A stretch of DNA of 54,574 nt from positions 1 to 54,574 of the forward strand of contig JAPPMB010000018.1 of assembly GCA_028819255.1 (NCBI GenBank). The letters run 5' to 3'. The position numbers and the translations under genes are program-made. Of the stretch, positions 43,924 through 52,870 are shown in pieces; within the stretch, counting starts at the first letter, position 1, and every line of letters starts with the position of its first letter. The notes beneath the pieces were generated by a model, which saw nothing but the letters and a program-made list of their open reading frames with translations, did no database searches and was not told the origin of the DNA. Source of the DNA: Bryobacterales bacterium. Lineage in GTDB: Bacteria > Acidobacteriota > Terriglobia > Bryobacterales > UBA6623.

Positions 43924-44387
43924 CGGCGAGCGCTATCGTCGCACAGGCCGCCGGTGCCACTCACCTCCCATACGTCGCGAACGACTACCGCGAAAAGCAG
44001 GACCAGCGGAATCGACGCGATGTTCAGTACGACGTACTCGCCGGGATGTCGCGCCCAAGCCCCAGTGGCGGCCACCGAGTAGTTGAAGGTGAATGTGTTG
44101 TACATATACGGCGTCAGCGATACTAGCCCCGCCCACAGCGCCCGGCGCCGTCCGCCGAAGAACTCCACCACGAAGTAGAGCGCCAGCACGGCAATCGCGG
44201 TGTCGATCAGGCCCATGCTGGTCCACAACGCGGTGGCCTGCGGATGCCAGCCCTCGGCGGGTGGCGGGGGAAAGTCCTCGATCGGCCGGAGTCCGCTCAG
44301 GTACACGACGTTCAAGGTCAAGTGCCCAGCCTGAAAGACACCGTAGTAGCCGACGAGCCAAGGCATCGCCACACCGCGCCTCGTCAT
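43920..44387 (-). CDS. Four-helix membrane protein of unknown function
   Basis: A 155-residue protein with four predicted transmembrane segments (WLVGYYGVFQAGHLTLNVVYL; LIDTAIAVLALYFVVEF; LWAGLVSLTPYMYNTFTF; YVVLNIASIPLVLLFAVVV). There are no motifs that I recognise. It is translationally coupled to the esterase by a 4-nt overlap, so it may help its export or act in the same envelope process. ATG 44387; an internal ATG 24 nt later is an alternative start. Confidence 0.65.
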   Translation of the reverse strand: MTRRGVAMPWLVGYYGVFQAGHLTLNVVYLSGLRPIEDFPPPPAEGWHPQATALWTSMGLIDTAIAVLALYFVVEFFGGRRRALWAGLVSLTPYMYNTFTFNYSVAATGAWARHPGEYVVLNIASIPLVLLFAVVVRDVWEVSGTGGLCDDSARR

Positions 44388-44675
44388 CCCGTTGTCTCTG
44401 GCCGCCCCGGCGGCGCGGGGACTGGCGCCCCCATCTCAACGTGGTCGTGCCCGCCGCTCAGCAGGACGATGAATCGCTCGCGCAGGAGCGGAAGCTGCCG
44501 CCACAGGTAGATCAAAGTAACTCCAATGGGTGTGCCATTGCTCCACGCCATGCAACGGAGAATCCAATTGGATTTTTTGCAATAGTCGCTAAGGTATGCC
44601 CTTTGGGATGCGCGATGGTGATGCTGAACCCCCCCCTGATTGCTCCAGTCGGGATGTTAGTGGATTGGCCATCCA

Positions 44676-44942
44676 ATGGTCAAGGTGGCAGGCCGGGGGA
44701 GCGGAGCCAGCCCTTCCGGCCCGACATCCATGGCGAAGCCGTCGGAAGTCGACACGATAGCTGGCGAGTTGACTCAAGGCGGAGTGCACTGGCAGGTCCA
44801 TACCTACGGCAACGCGATGCACGTCTTCAGCAATCCCGATAACAATGACTACTACATGAGCACTGTTCATGACGCCGAGGCTGACAGTCGGTTGTGTCCG
44901 GCCATGCGGGAACTTCTCAAGGAATCGCTGGACGGCGAGTGA
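44676..44942 (+). pseudogene. C-terminal fragment of a dienelactone-hydrolase-family gene
   Basis: An 88-codon frame whose second half reads SEVDTIAGELTQGGVHWQVH and YGNAMHVFSNPD, then MRELLKESLDGE. This matches the end of dienelactone hydrolases, including the catalytic His region (Y-G-x-A-x-H-x-F-x-N-P). The Asp of the triad (GxxDPxVP) and everything N-terminal, including the nucleophile Cys/Ser, are missing. It is a decayed relic, unrelated to the neighbouring intact esterase in reading direction. Confidence 0.6.
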
Positions 44943-45031
44943 CGCCGGACACGCTCCGCCTCCGGCGTTCGGACCATGCCGAACTCCACGCGTAGGATCC
45001 CCGACCTGACGCAGAACGCGAACAGCGCGCC

Positions 45032-46486
45032 TCAGCGAGGAGGGCGCAAGGGGTCGGTCGGATCCCACTCGAACTTGTACCGCAATAGGCTTCTCTGTCT
45101 CTCCCTGGCCGGATCGAATTCCGGGTTCGGGGCCGGCAGCCGAGCGCCGACGGAATCTCTCCACGCGGCCAATTCCTCACGCATCGACCGCGCCCTTCCA
45201 GAATCGGTTCTTGCCAAGTCTGTCGTCTCGGCAGGATCCGTCTCGAGGTTGTAGAGCTCGACGTGCGAGTCCTCGAAGAACTCGAGAAGCTTCCAGGAGC
45301 CCTTGCGGATCGCGCCCATCGGGGTCGATCCGGCATTGGAATAGTGCGGGTAGTGCCAGAACAGCGTCGGCCGGTCGATGGTTCCGGTCCCTTCGAGGAG
45401 GGGGACCAGGCTGACTCCGTCGATCGTGTGGCCAGGGACGTCCGCGGCACCTGCCATTTCGAGAATCGTGGGATAGAAGTCGATGCTGGTCACAGGTGTG
45501 TCTTCGACCGAACCGGGTTGGACGGTTCCCGGCCAGCGTACGATCAACGGCTCCCGGATGCCTCCCTCCCATAGGTATCCCTTGCCGGACCGAAAGCCTC
45601 CGTTGAACGCCCGCCGCGGCACGCCGCCGTTGTCGGAGAAGAAGAAGACTGCTGTGTTTTCCTCGAGTCCGAGGTGTTCCAGCTTGGCCATCAGGCGCTG
45701 GACCGAGCGGTCCACTCCCTCGACCATTGCGGCATAGACTGCGTTTTCGCGTCCGCTCGGATCGTTGCGGCCGGCATAGGCGTCGATCAGTTCGGGCTTC
45801 GCCTGAATCGGCGAGTGCACCGAGTAGTAGGACATGTACAGGAAGAACGGGGTGTCCCAGTTCCGCTCGATGAACCCCTCGGCGGCGTCTGTGAGCACGT
45901 CGGTGAGGTAGTCCCCATCCTTCACGCCGGGCACGGTGAACTGGAACGGGGCAAACATCGTGCCGGGACCCAAATGCCCCGACGTGAAGCTCTCGCCGAA
46001 TCCTCGCTGGTCGGGACGGTAGTCTCCACCGCCCAGATGCCATTTGCCGACGCACGCCGTCGAGTACCCCGCCTTTTCCAGAGGTTCGGCGAGGATCGTC
46101 TCGTCAAGCGGCAGCCCCACCGGCAGTTCGGACTGCAGCATCCTCGCGTATGGCAGGAAATTGCCGGGCAGGTATTGGGTGATCCCCGTGCGGGCCGGCC
46201 AGCGTCCGGTCAGGATGCTCGCCCGGGTCGGCGAGCAGTTCGGGGCGGCGGCGTAGGCATTCGTAAAGCGGACGCCCTCTGCCGCGAGCCGATCGATGGT
46301 CGGAGTGCGATGGTATGTGTTTCCGTAGGCTCCGAGGTCTGCATAGCCCATGTCGTCTAGGAGCAGGAAAATGATGTTGGGCCGCCGGGCGTCGGCGTCC
46401 GGGGACTGGCCGGGCGAGCATGTAGCGAAGGCTGCTAGCACCAGAGCGGCGATGGGCGCGGAGAATTCCTTGAGCGTCGGGTGCAT
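45032..46486 (-). CDS. Secreted sulfatase (formylglycine type)
   Basis: A 484-residue arylsulfatase-like enzyme. Signal peptide: FSAPIAALVLAAFATCSPG; the Cys at 23 may be a lipoprotein site. The first metal ligands are in FLLLDDMGYAD (Asp44-Asp45). The sulfatase signature NCSPTRASILTGR places the Cys to be converted to formylglycine at residue 84 (C-x-P-x-R). Further ligand regions are KWHLGG and SDNGG. The family hydrolyses sulfate esters, often on algal or animal glycans. No formylglycine-generating enzyme gene is in the window; one is needed elsewhere in the genome. The gene is monocistronic and the frame is intact. Confidence 0.9.
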   Translation of the reverse strand: MHPTLKEFSAPIAALVLAAFATCSPGQSPDADARRPNIIFLLLDDMGYADLGAYGNTYHRTPTIDRLAAEGVRFTNAYAAAPNCSPTRASILTGRWPARTGITQYLPGNFLPYARMLQSELPVGLPLDETILAEPLEKAGYSTACVGKWHLGGGDYRPDQRGFGESFTSGHLGPGTMFAPFQFTVPGVKDGDYLTDVLTDAAEGFIERNWDTPFFLYMSYYSVHSPIQAKPELIDAYAGRNDPSGRENAVYAAMVEGVDRSVQRLMAKLEHLGLEENTAVFFFSDNGGVPRRAFNGGFRSGKGYLWEGGIREPLIVRWPGTVQPGSVEDTPVTSIDFYPTILEMAGAADVPGHTIDGVSLVPLLEGTGTIDRPTLFWHYPHYSNAGSTPMGAIRKGSWKLLEFFEDSHVELYNLETDPAETTDLARTDSGRARSMREELAAWRDSVGARLPAPNPEFDPARERQRSLLRYKFEWDPTDPLRPPR

Positions 46487-46835
46487 CGAGAGAGCCTAGC
46501 AGGAGTCGACATGCGTGTGGAGGGGTGCTGGTTCTGCAACAACGCGATTTCGACATTGTGTGCGAGGCCCAATTCCATCGGGGTTTGAGCGATGTTCGTT
46601 CATTCCGCAGCCCAAGCTCGAAACCAATTGCGGAATCAGTGCATGGAAGCTGGCAGGTGCGACGGGCCCCTCCGCCACGACACGGTTGCGAGGATTGACA
46701 AGCGACGCAATCTTGGCCTGGTGGAACGATTCCAAAACAACATGTCCACATCAATTTCCAGGCAACCGGGATCTCGTCCACCTTGTACACCGCGGGGTCG
46801 TCGTTCAGCCGGTTGATGTGGATCTCGGTCCGCTG

Positions 46836-46997
46836 CTAGAGCGCCTTCGGCACACTGCAGACGCCGGCATCGCGGGTCACGACCCGGACCAATCCGTGCA
46901 GCGTGATTTCGTCCTGATGGAACAGCGTCTCCGCCTGGACTGCCGTGACGGCTAGCGTGACCGCGACCGCCCAGGCAGCCGACTGATCCGTCCGCAT
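46836..46997 (-). pseudogene. Possible secreted-protein relic with amber codon
   Basis: ATG 46997 starts RTDQSAAWAVAVTLAVTAVQA, a convincing signal peptide. ETLFHQDEITLHGLVRVVTRDAGVC follows, resembling uncharacterised acidobacterial secreted proteins (H.G.vRiVt..AGtC). A TAG stops the frame at 46836. Beyond it the same frame remains protein-like (QRTEIHINRLNDDPAVYKVD) but then loses resemblance. DNA from 46487 to 46835 holds nothing else that I can identify. Confidence 0.3.
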
Positions 46998-47295
46998 CCT
47001 GATTCCCTGCTGTGTAGATGCGTATCTGGGACAACCCCTCGGAAGCTAGGATTCGCTGGGATTCGCAACGCGAGTGCTGCCGCCGGATCGTTCCGGGCTC
47101 CGAATTTGGGGCTCCCGGGTCTGGGACAGGGCCCATCTGGTGGATTTCGGAAGAGACGCTGCTGTGCCGTCCCACGGGAGCCTGCCGAGCCCGGCCTCGG
47201 TCAAGGACGCGCCGGCGACCGCTTGCTATGATTTGCAGGCTCCTGGCATCCACCGCGGCCGCCGCGCCGCGCCCGATTCTCTGAGGTCTCGATTC

Positions 47296-48273
47296 TTGCA
47301 CTCCACGCCTCGATGCCGAGCCAATCGGCTGCTTGCGGCAAGCGTGGGAACGCTCCTCACGATCGGGCTTCTCGCCCACGGGCTGCAGGCTGCCCAACCG
47401 TTCGAGCTGAGAGACGGCGACCGCGTGGCCTGGCTCGGCGGCACTTTTGTCGAACGGGCGCAGCAGTACGGGTACATGGAGCTGGCACTCACAGCGCGAT
47501 GGCCTGACCGGAATGTCACGTTCCGCAACCTGGGGTGGTCAGCGGACGACGTGTTCGGCGAATCCCGGAAGTACTACGGGAGCTACCAGAGCACCACGCT
47601 GGATGTGGGTGGACGGGAGCGGCTGCTGGCCAATCTTGAGGCGTTCGATGCGACGGTTGTCTTCGCCAACTACGGTGCGAACGCCGCAGCCGGAGGATCT
47701 GAGGCAGTGGAAGCCTTCTTGGATGGATACCGCTCGCTCTTGGGCGAGCTGGAGGGAGGGGGAGTCCGGATCGTGCTCGTGTCCCCGATTCCCCGGGAGA
47801 ATCTGGGAGCGCCCTACCCCGATCAGGCCGGCTACAACAAGAACCTCAGGCTCTACGCCGATGCCATCGGCGGATTGGCCCGTGAACGCGGACACCATTT
47901 TGCGGATCTGTTCCGCGAACTGCCCAACGCCACGCGCGGTGCGGGCCAGATCACGGACAACGGGGTCCACTTGACCGCAAGAGGCTACGGCTACGCCGCA
48001 GCCGCCATGGAGGCCGCGCTGGGATGGGATGAGTCCGACCGCGAACCGCTCTCGGCGCAGCGGTCGGAGGAGCTGCGCCAAGTGATTGTTGAGAAGAATC
48101 GACTCTACTTCCACAGCTACAGGCCTCAGAACGACACGTATCTGCGGGGATTCCGAGACTACGAGCAGGGCAACAACGCCGGCGAGCTGCTCGAATTCCT
48201 GCCCCTGATCCGCATTCAGGAAGAGAAGATTCGGGAGCTGCGGAAGCCCCGACCGACGGAGGAATCGAAGTGA
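47296..48273 (+). CDS. SGNH/GDSL-hydrolase-like secreted protein lacking the usual Ser
   Basis: A 325-residue protein. I chose TTG 47296 because GAGG lies 9 nt upstream and the signal peptide RLLAASVGTLLTIGLLAHGLQAAQ follows; other in-frame starts (CTG 47281, GTG 47344) fit less well. SGNH blocks are recognisable: block I VAWLGGTFVER (Thr or Gly where GDS has Ser), block II FRNLGWSADDVFG, block III FANYGANAA, block V TDNGVHLTARGY (Asp and His). The missing nucleophile Ser suggests a non-hydrolytic or altered enzyme, a feature of this subgroup beside PVC-type dehydrogenases. It overlaps the next gene by 4 nt (GTGA), so the two form an operon. Confidence 0.8.
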   Translation: MHSTPRCRANRLLAASVGTLLTIGLLAHGLQAAQPFELRDGDRVAWLGGTFVERAQQYGYMELALTARWPDRNVTFRNLGWSADDVFGESRKYYGSYQSTTLDVGGRERLLANLEAFDATVVFANYGANAAAGGSEAVEAFLDGYRSLLGELEGGGVRIVLVSPIPRENLGAPYPDQAGYNKNLRLYADAIGGLARERGHHFADLFRELPNATRGAGQITDNGVHLTARGYGYAAAAMEAALGWDESDREPLSAQRSEELRQVIVEKNRLYFHSYRPQNDTYLRGFRDYEQGNNAGELLEFLPLIRIQEEKIRELRKPRPTEESK

Positions 48274-51200
48274 GTGCCCCCTGCAGCCTGGGAGCCGTTG
48301 GCCAAAGCGCCGGGGCGAGGGAAGGGAAGTGTCCGGAACCCGGACGGCTTCCTGCAATCAGGGCCGCCCGGGCCGAAACCGTCAGGGAGCGGTCCGAGTT
48401 CAACTTCCGCTCCCTCATGCTGGGCCGCGCCTGCGTCGCGCTGCTCCTGCTGGCGGGAGCGGCAAGCGCGCAACGTGACCTGAAGAACGTCCCTGTGCCA
48501 GACGTGCGGGCAGAACTGGACGCGTTTGAGCTTGCGGACGGTTTCGAGGTCAATCTCTTCGCGGCCGACCCGGTTGTGGTCAAGCCGATCCAGATGAACT
48601 GGGACGAGAGGGGTCGGCTCTGGATCTGCGGCAGCAGCATCTACCCGCATATCAGGCCGGGACAGAAGGCCGACGACAAGATCGTCATCCTAGAGGACAC
48701 CGACGGCGATGGACGGGCGGACAAGCACACCGTCTTCGCCGACGACCTGCACATTCCGACGGGCATCCTGCCGGGCGATGGCGGCGTCTACGTTGCGAAC
48801 TCGACGGAGATCCTGCATCTGCGCGACACCGACGGGGATGACAGGGCGGATGAGCGCCGGGTCCTGCTGAGCGGGTTCGGCGTGGAGGACGCCCACCACC
48901 TGATCCACACGTTCCGCTGGGGAATGGACGGACATCTCTACTTCAACCAGTCTATCTACACCCATTCCCACGTGGAGACGCCGTGGGGCGTGAAGCGCCT
49001 CCGGGCGGGAGGCTTCTGGCGTCTGCGTCCGGAGTCGCTGGAGCTGGAGGTCTTCGGACGGGGCGGCGTGAATCCGTGGGGACACCAGTACGACCGCTGG
49101 GGCCAGTCCTTCATGACCGACGGAGCGTTCGCCGAAGGGATCAACTACCTCTTCCCGGGCGCCGCATTCATTGCCGCCGACGGTGTTCGGCGCCTGATGG
49201 GCGGGTTAAACCCCGGCCAGCCCAAGCACTGCGGGCTGGAGGTCGTCTCGGGAAGGCACATGCCGCAGGAATGGCAGGGCCATCTGCTCACGGCCGACTA
49301 CCGGGCCAACCGCGTCAATCGGTTCGTCCTGAGCGACGAAGGCAGCGGGTACACGTCTCGGCAGGTGAGCGACCTGATCTCCAGCGACCACGTTTCGTTC
49401 CGGCCCGTGGACATCCGGATGGGGCCCGACGGCGCAATCTATGTTGCCGATTGGTACAACCCGATCATTCAACACGGCGAGGTGGATTTCCGGGACCCGA
49501 GGCGCGATCACGACCACGGGCGCATCTGGCGGATCACCGCCAAGGGCCGGCCTCTCGTGCCCGCGCCGAGGCTGGCGGATGCCTCGGCCGAAGAACTGCT
49601 GGAGGGTTTGAAGTCACAGGAGGGGTGGACTCGAGAACACGCCCGCAGACTCCTCAAAGAGCTGGGCGCGGCTGACGTGGCTCCCGCCCTCGAGGCCTGG
49701 GTCGACGGTCTGGCCGGGGCGACCCCGGAGCGGGATCTGCACCGGTTGCAGGCGCTGTGGGTCTTCCAGGCGCTCGACGAGGTTCGCGAGCCGCTGCTGG
49801 GGGGCGTCCTCGCGGCGCAGGACTTCCGGGTGAGGGCTGCCGGGGTGCGCGTGCTCTCGGACTGGTGGGATCGGCTCGACCATTCGCGGCAGCTGCTGGC
49901 GGGCGCGCTCGCCGACGAAGCGCCACGGGTAAGGCTGGAAGGACTCCACGCCGCCCGCAAGTTTCGAGATGCCCAGACTGCGCGGCTGGCGCTCACTGTG
50001 TCCGACGGGCCCATGGACACCAATCTCGAATACGCGCTGGCACTCACTCTCGAGGACTTGCTTCCTGCGTGGCTCCCCGAGCTGCGACGGGACCCTACGT
50101 TCTTCGGCCCCGATGCTCGCGGTGCCATATTGGCAGCCAGGTCGGTCCAGGATCCCGGGGTGATGGCGCCGCTGCTCGAACTGTACCGCCAGGACCGGGT
50201 TGCCTCCGATCTCGAGGACGAGCTGCTGGAGTTGATCGCCTCTCGGGGTGATGCCGAACAGCTTGGTCTGGTCGGTGAACTGGCCTTCGGAGAGACTCTC
50301 AGTGCCGATCGGCGAGCCAGACTGCTGGTGCTCTTGGACACTGCCGCCGGACGCGGCGTCTTGCCCGCCGGCAATCCGGCCGACGTGCTGCCTCTCCTCG
50401 GTGCGGCTGATCCGCGGCTCGTTGCAGGTGCCGCACGGCTGGCGGGGCGTTGGCGACTCGAACGCGCCCGAGGCGATCTTGACCGCTTGGCCAACGACGC
50501 CGGTGCCGAGGGCAGCGTAAGGTCAGCCGCACTGGATGGTCTCGCGCTGCTCGGCGGCGACGCCAGCGTCCGGACCTTGGAGGACATTGCCGGCTCGGAG
50601 GAAGAACTCTCCCTTCGCGTGCGGGCTGTCGCTGCTTTGGCTGCCGTTGATCTGGCCCGGGCGGCGGCGACGTCTGCGAAGATCCTCGGCGCCGCCAAGG
50701 GCACCGAGCAAGACGAGGTGGCGGGAGTCTTCAACGTATTTTTGCGGCTGAGCGAAGGGCCGGCCGCCCTAGCCAATGAGCTTGCGAACGCGAACCTGCC
50801 AACCGATGTGGCCCTGCTGGGCCTGCGCCGCCTGGATTTTTCCGGGGTGGCCGCACCGGAGTTGGAGAGGGCTCTCACAGAGGCCGGAGGAGAAGTTGCG
50901 GCGCCGGCGTCGCTCGACGAGGACCGGCTGGAGCAGCTGGTCCGTGAAGTCGCTGAGCAGGGCGACCCCGCCCGAGGCGAAGAAATCTATCGCCTGGAAT
51001 CACAGGCCTGCCAGCAGTGCCATGCGATCGGCGGGGCCGGGGGCCGGTTCGGGCCGGATCTGAGCGGCATCGGAAGCAGCGCCCCGACGGACTACCTGAT
51101 CGAGGCTTTGCTCGATCCCGACAAACAGATCAAAGAGGGCTTCCACGGCGTCATCATCCGCAGAAAGGACAACACGGTCGCGACCGGCATCGCGGTGCGT

Positions 51201-51854
51201 GCCACGGACCGCGAAGTCGTTCTGCGCGACGCATCGGACGTGGAAACCGTGATTCCGCGCGATCAGATAGCGGAGGACCAGCTCAGCGACCAGTCGCTGA
51301 TGCCGGCCACCCCGCTGGCGCTGCGACGGGACCAACTCGTGGATCTGGCGCGTTTTCTCACCGAGCTGGGCCGTGAAGGGCCCTACCGGGTCTCCCCCGC
51401 GCGGGTTGTCCGGCGATGGCGGGTGCCCGTCGTCGAAGGAAACTGGTGGCAGTCGGGACTCTTCCGGCAGGGTGTGATGCACGCCGTGCGGCAGGCTGAA
51501 ACGCTCGAATGGGCTCCTCGATACAGCCGCGTGTCAGGGGAGCTGCCGCTGGCCGACGTGCCAAAGCTCCAGTACCGGCCGAATCGAGCGCTGAGCCTGG
51601 TGCGCTTCGAACTGCGGGTCAGCACGGCAGGCAGGATCGGGCTCCGGTTCAACTCCGTCGACGGTTTCGAGCTGTTCGCAGACGGTAATCAGTTGGAACT
51701 GCCGGAAAGGGAAGCCGCGGTGGAGTTGTCGGCGGGGAACCACTGGATCACGCTCGTCCTGCACCATGAGAACCGCGATGGAGTGCCCATACGAGTTGAG
51801 CTGTTCGATGTGCCCGGCTCTGCGGGGCGAGCGCAGCTAGTGGTTGGGCGTTAG
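48270..51854 (+). CDS. PVC-type haem-binding membrane-bound dehydrogenase, HEAT-repeat protein
   Basis: A protein of up to 1194 residues. The region up to about 430 is a propeller of the PVC-type dehydrogenase kind (FELADGFEVNLFAADP; MNWDERGRLW; acidic loops EDTDGDGRADKHT and RDTDGDDRADER that could bind calcium; VADWYNPIIQHGEVDF near the end). Then come HEAT-like helical repeats (about 440-860) and a cytochrome c-type domain with CQQCH (914-918) and the GPDLSGIG segment. The tail is a beta-sandwich (about 1050-1194), probably carbohydrate-binding. GTG 48270 overlaps the SGNH stop (GTGA). However, the signal peptide (LGRACVALLLLAGAASAQ) starts near Met50, so ATG 48417 may be the true start. 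It is predicted to oxidise a sugar or alcohol in the periplasm and pass electrons through haem. Confidence 0.88.
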   Translation: MSAPCSLGAVGQSAGAREGKCPEPGRLPAIRAARAETVRERSEFNFRSLMLGRACVALLLLAGAASAQRDLKNVPVPDVRAELDAFELADGFEVNLFAADPVVVKPIQMNWDERGRLWICGSSIYPHIRPGQKADDKIVILEDTDGDGRADKHTVFADDLHIPTGILPGDGGVYVANSTEILHLRDTDGDDRADERRVLLSGFGVEDAHHLIHTFRWGMDGHLYFNQSIYTHSHVETPWGVKRLRAGGFWRLRPESLELEVFGRGGVNPWGHQYDRWGQSFMTDGAFAEGINYLFPGAAFIAADGVRRLMGGLNPGQPKHCGLEVVSGRHMPQEWQGHLLTADYRANRVNRFVLSDEGSGYTSRQVSDLISSDHVSFRPVDIRMGPDGAIYVADWYNPIIQHGEVDFRDPRRDHDHGRIWRITAKGRPLVPAPRLADASAEELLEGLKSQEGWTREHARRLLKELGAADVAPALEAWVDGLAGATPERDLHRLQALWVFQALDEVREPLLGGVLAAQDFRVRAAGVRVLSDWWDRLDHSRQLLAGALADEAPRVRLEGLHAARKFRDAQTARLALTVSDGPMDTNLEYALALTLEDLLPAWLPELRRDPTFFGPDARGAILAARSVQDPGVMAPLLELYRQDRVASDLEDELLELIASRGDAEQLGLVGELAFGETLSADRRARLLVLLDTAAGRGVLPAGNPADVLPLLGAADPRLVAGAARLAGRWRLERARGDLDRLANDAGAEGSVRSAALDGLALLGGDASVRTLEDIAGSEEELSLRVRAVAALAAVDLARAAATSAKILGAAKGTEQDEVAGVFNVFLRLSEGPAALANELANANLPTDVALLGLRRLDFSGVAAPELERALTEAGGEVAAPASLDEDRLEQLVREVAEQGDPARGEEIYRLESQACQQCHAIGGAGGRFGPDLSGIGSSAPTDYLIEALLDPDKQIKEGFHGVIIRRKDNTVATGIAVRATDREVVLRDASDVETVIPRDQIAEDQLSDQSLMPATPLALRRDQLVDLARFLTELGREGPYRVSPARVVRRWRVPVVEGNWWQSGLFRQGVMHAVRQAETLEWAPRYSRVSGELPLADVPKLQYRPNRALSLVRFELRVSTAGRIGLRFNSVDGFELFADGNQLELPEREAAVELSAGNHWITLVLHHENRDGVPIRVELFDVPGSAGRAQLVVGR

Positions 51855-51864
51855 GTTCGGCATT

Positions 51865-51901
51865 TCGCGGGCAGCCGCGAGGACTGGCGGGCCGTCCCGC
51901 C
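51865..51901 (+). terminator. Two adjacent hairpins after the dehydrogenase operon
   Basis: TCGCGG-GCAG-CCGCGA (51865-51880) and GGCGGG-CCGT-CCCGCC (51886-51901), both perfect 6-bp stems with 4-base loops, begin 11 nt after the stop. GC-rich, without T-runs. Confidence 0.45.
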
Positions 51902-52026
51902 GACCACAGACCCGGTGAGCCGTCGTATCGATCGGCCCAGGTTGGATCGGGGGTGGCGTCGGAGTAGATCAGGTGCTCGACGTCGAATTCGAACTTGAGG
52001 CGGCGCAAGAGGCAGCTTGCCCGGGC

Positions 52027-52389
52027 TCAGCAGCCCCATGAGCCAGCCGGGGCCCGCTCAATTGCCACGAGCCACGATGAGCAGTCCGCGAATACAGAGC
52101 GTAGTGTGCGCTCGGCCCGAGTCCGGATGAGCGCACTGTCCACTCCGGCTAGGTGGTTCACGTACAGCGCACCGTCGTACCGGAGCTCCGACCGGGCGGA
52201 GCGATAGAATTCCGCAGTGACCTGATGCTGGGGCAGCGAGCGGCGATTGGAATAGGTGTCGAAGGCAACGGCTGCCTGTGAGGGCGCGTCCGCCTCAGCG
52301 GGATTTCGCCAGCAGGCATCCTCAGTCAGCGAATTCGCTGACAGCGGATCTGCTGTATGCTGCTGTTGAATTCCAATAGCTTCATCCAT
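52027..52389 (-). pseudogene. Spermidine-synthase-like methyltransferase fragment
   Basis: A leftward frame of 120 codons. Its central part, VAFDTYSNRRSLPQHQVTAEF, YRSARSELRYDGALYVNHLAG and RAERTLRSVFADCSSWLV, resembles the C-terminal half of spermidine-synthase-like or related Rossmann methyltransferases (D.YS.R.SLP.HL.T.EF, then L.P.G.LY.N). The SAM-binding N-terminal half is absent, and the first 40 residues look unrelated. It is probably a truncated relic. Leftward sequence continuing to 51750 is open in another frame but uncharacteristic. Confidence 0.4.
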
Positions 52390-52870
52390 TTGGGATTCGA
52401 CTCATGAAGTCCGCGGAGAGTTCTGGCCTATTTGTCGATTCGGGCGTAGCAGGTGGCGTGTAGGAGTCGACACCTACCCAGTGTCCAGCCCCCCGCTCAC
52501 GACCTGCCGTTTCCACTCGGCTACACGTCAATCAGGGACTCCCTCCACCCCCCGTCCGAACGGTTACCCGATGGCATACGGCGCGGACCCGCATCAGGGT
52601 GCTGTTGGCTCAGAGACGGCATCTCGCTGGCCTTGATGCCTTCCGCTCAGCATATGCTCTGTTCAATCCCCGGTTCACGATGACTCAATCGAGATCCTGG
52701 GACATCAAGCGTCTTGTTCCAGAGGGAGCGCCTGCCTGTAGAGGCAGTGGCACTGGCCATTCCACGATTCGCGAGACCCAGAGCCACGCCGCGGACCCGC
52801 TGCAGATCACCTGTTCAGATTGGCTGGAAGACCGGTCGGCGGCCCGTCAATCCCTGCACCCGCGAGGGGG
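52390..52870. other. No gene recognised
   Basis: Short frames only, without motifs. It separates the methyltransferase relic from the convergent end of the ATPase gene. Confidence 0.5.

Noticed and set aside
44590..44942. Intact small hydrolase gene
   Set aside because: Only the His-bearing end of a dienelactone hydrolase is present; nucleophile and Asp are missing.
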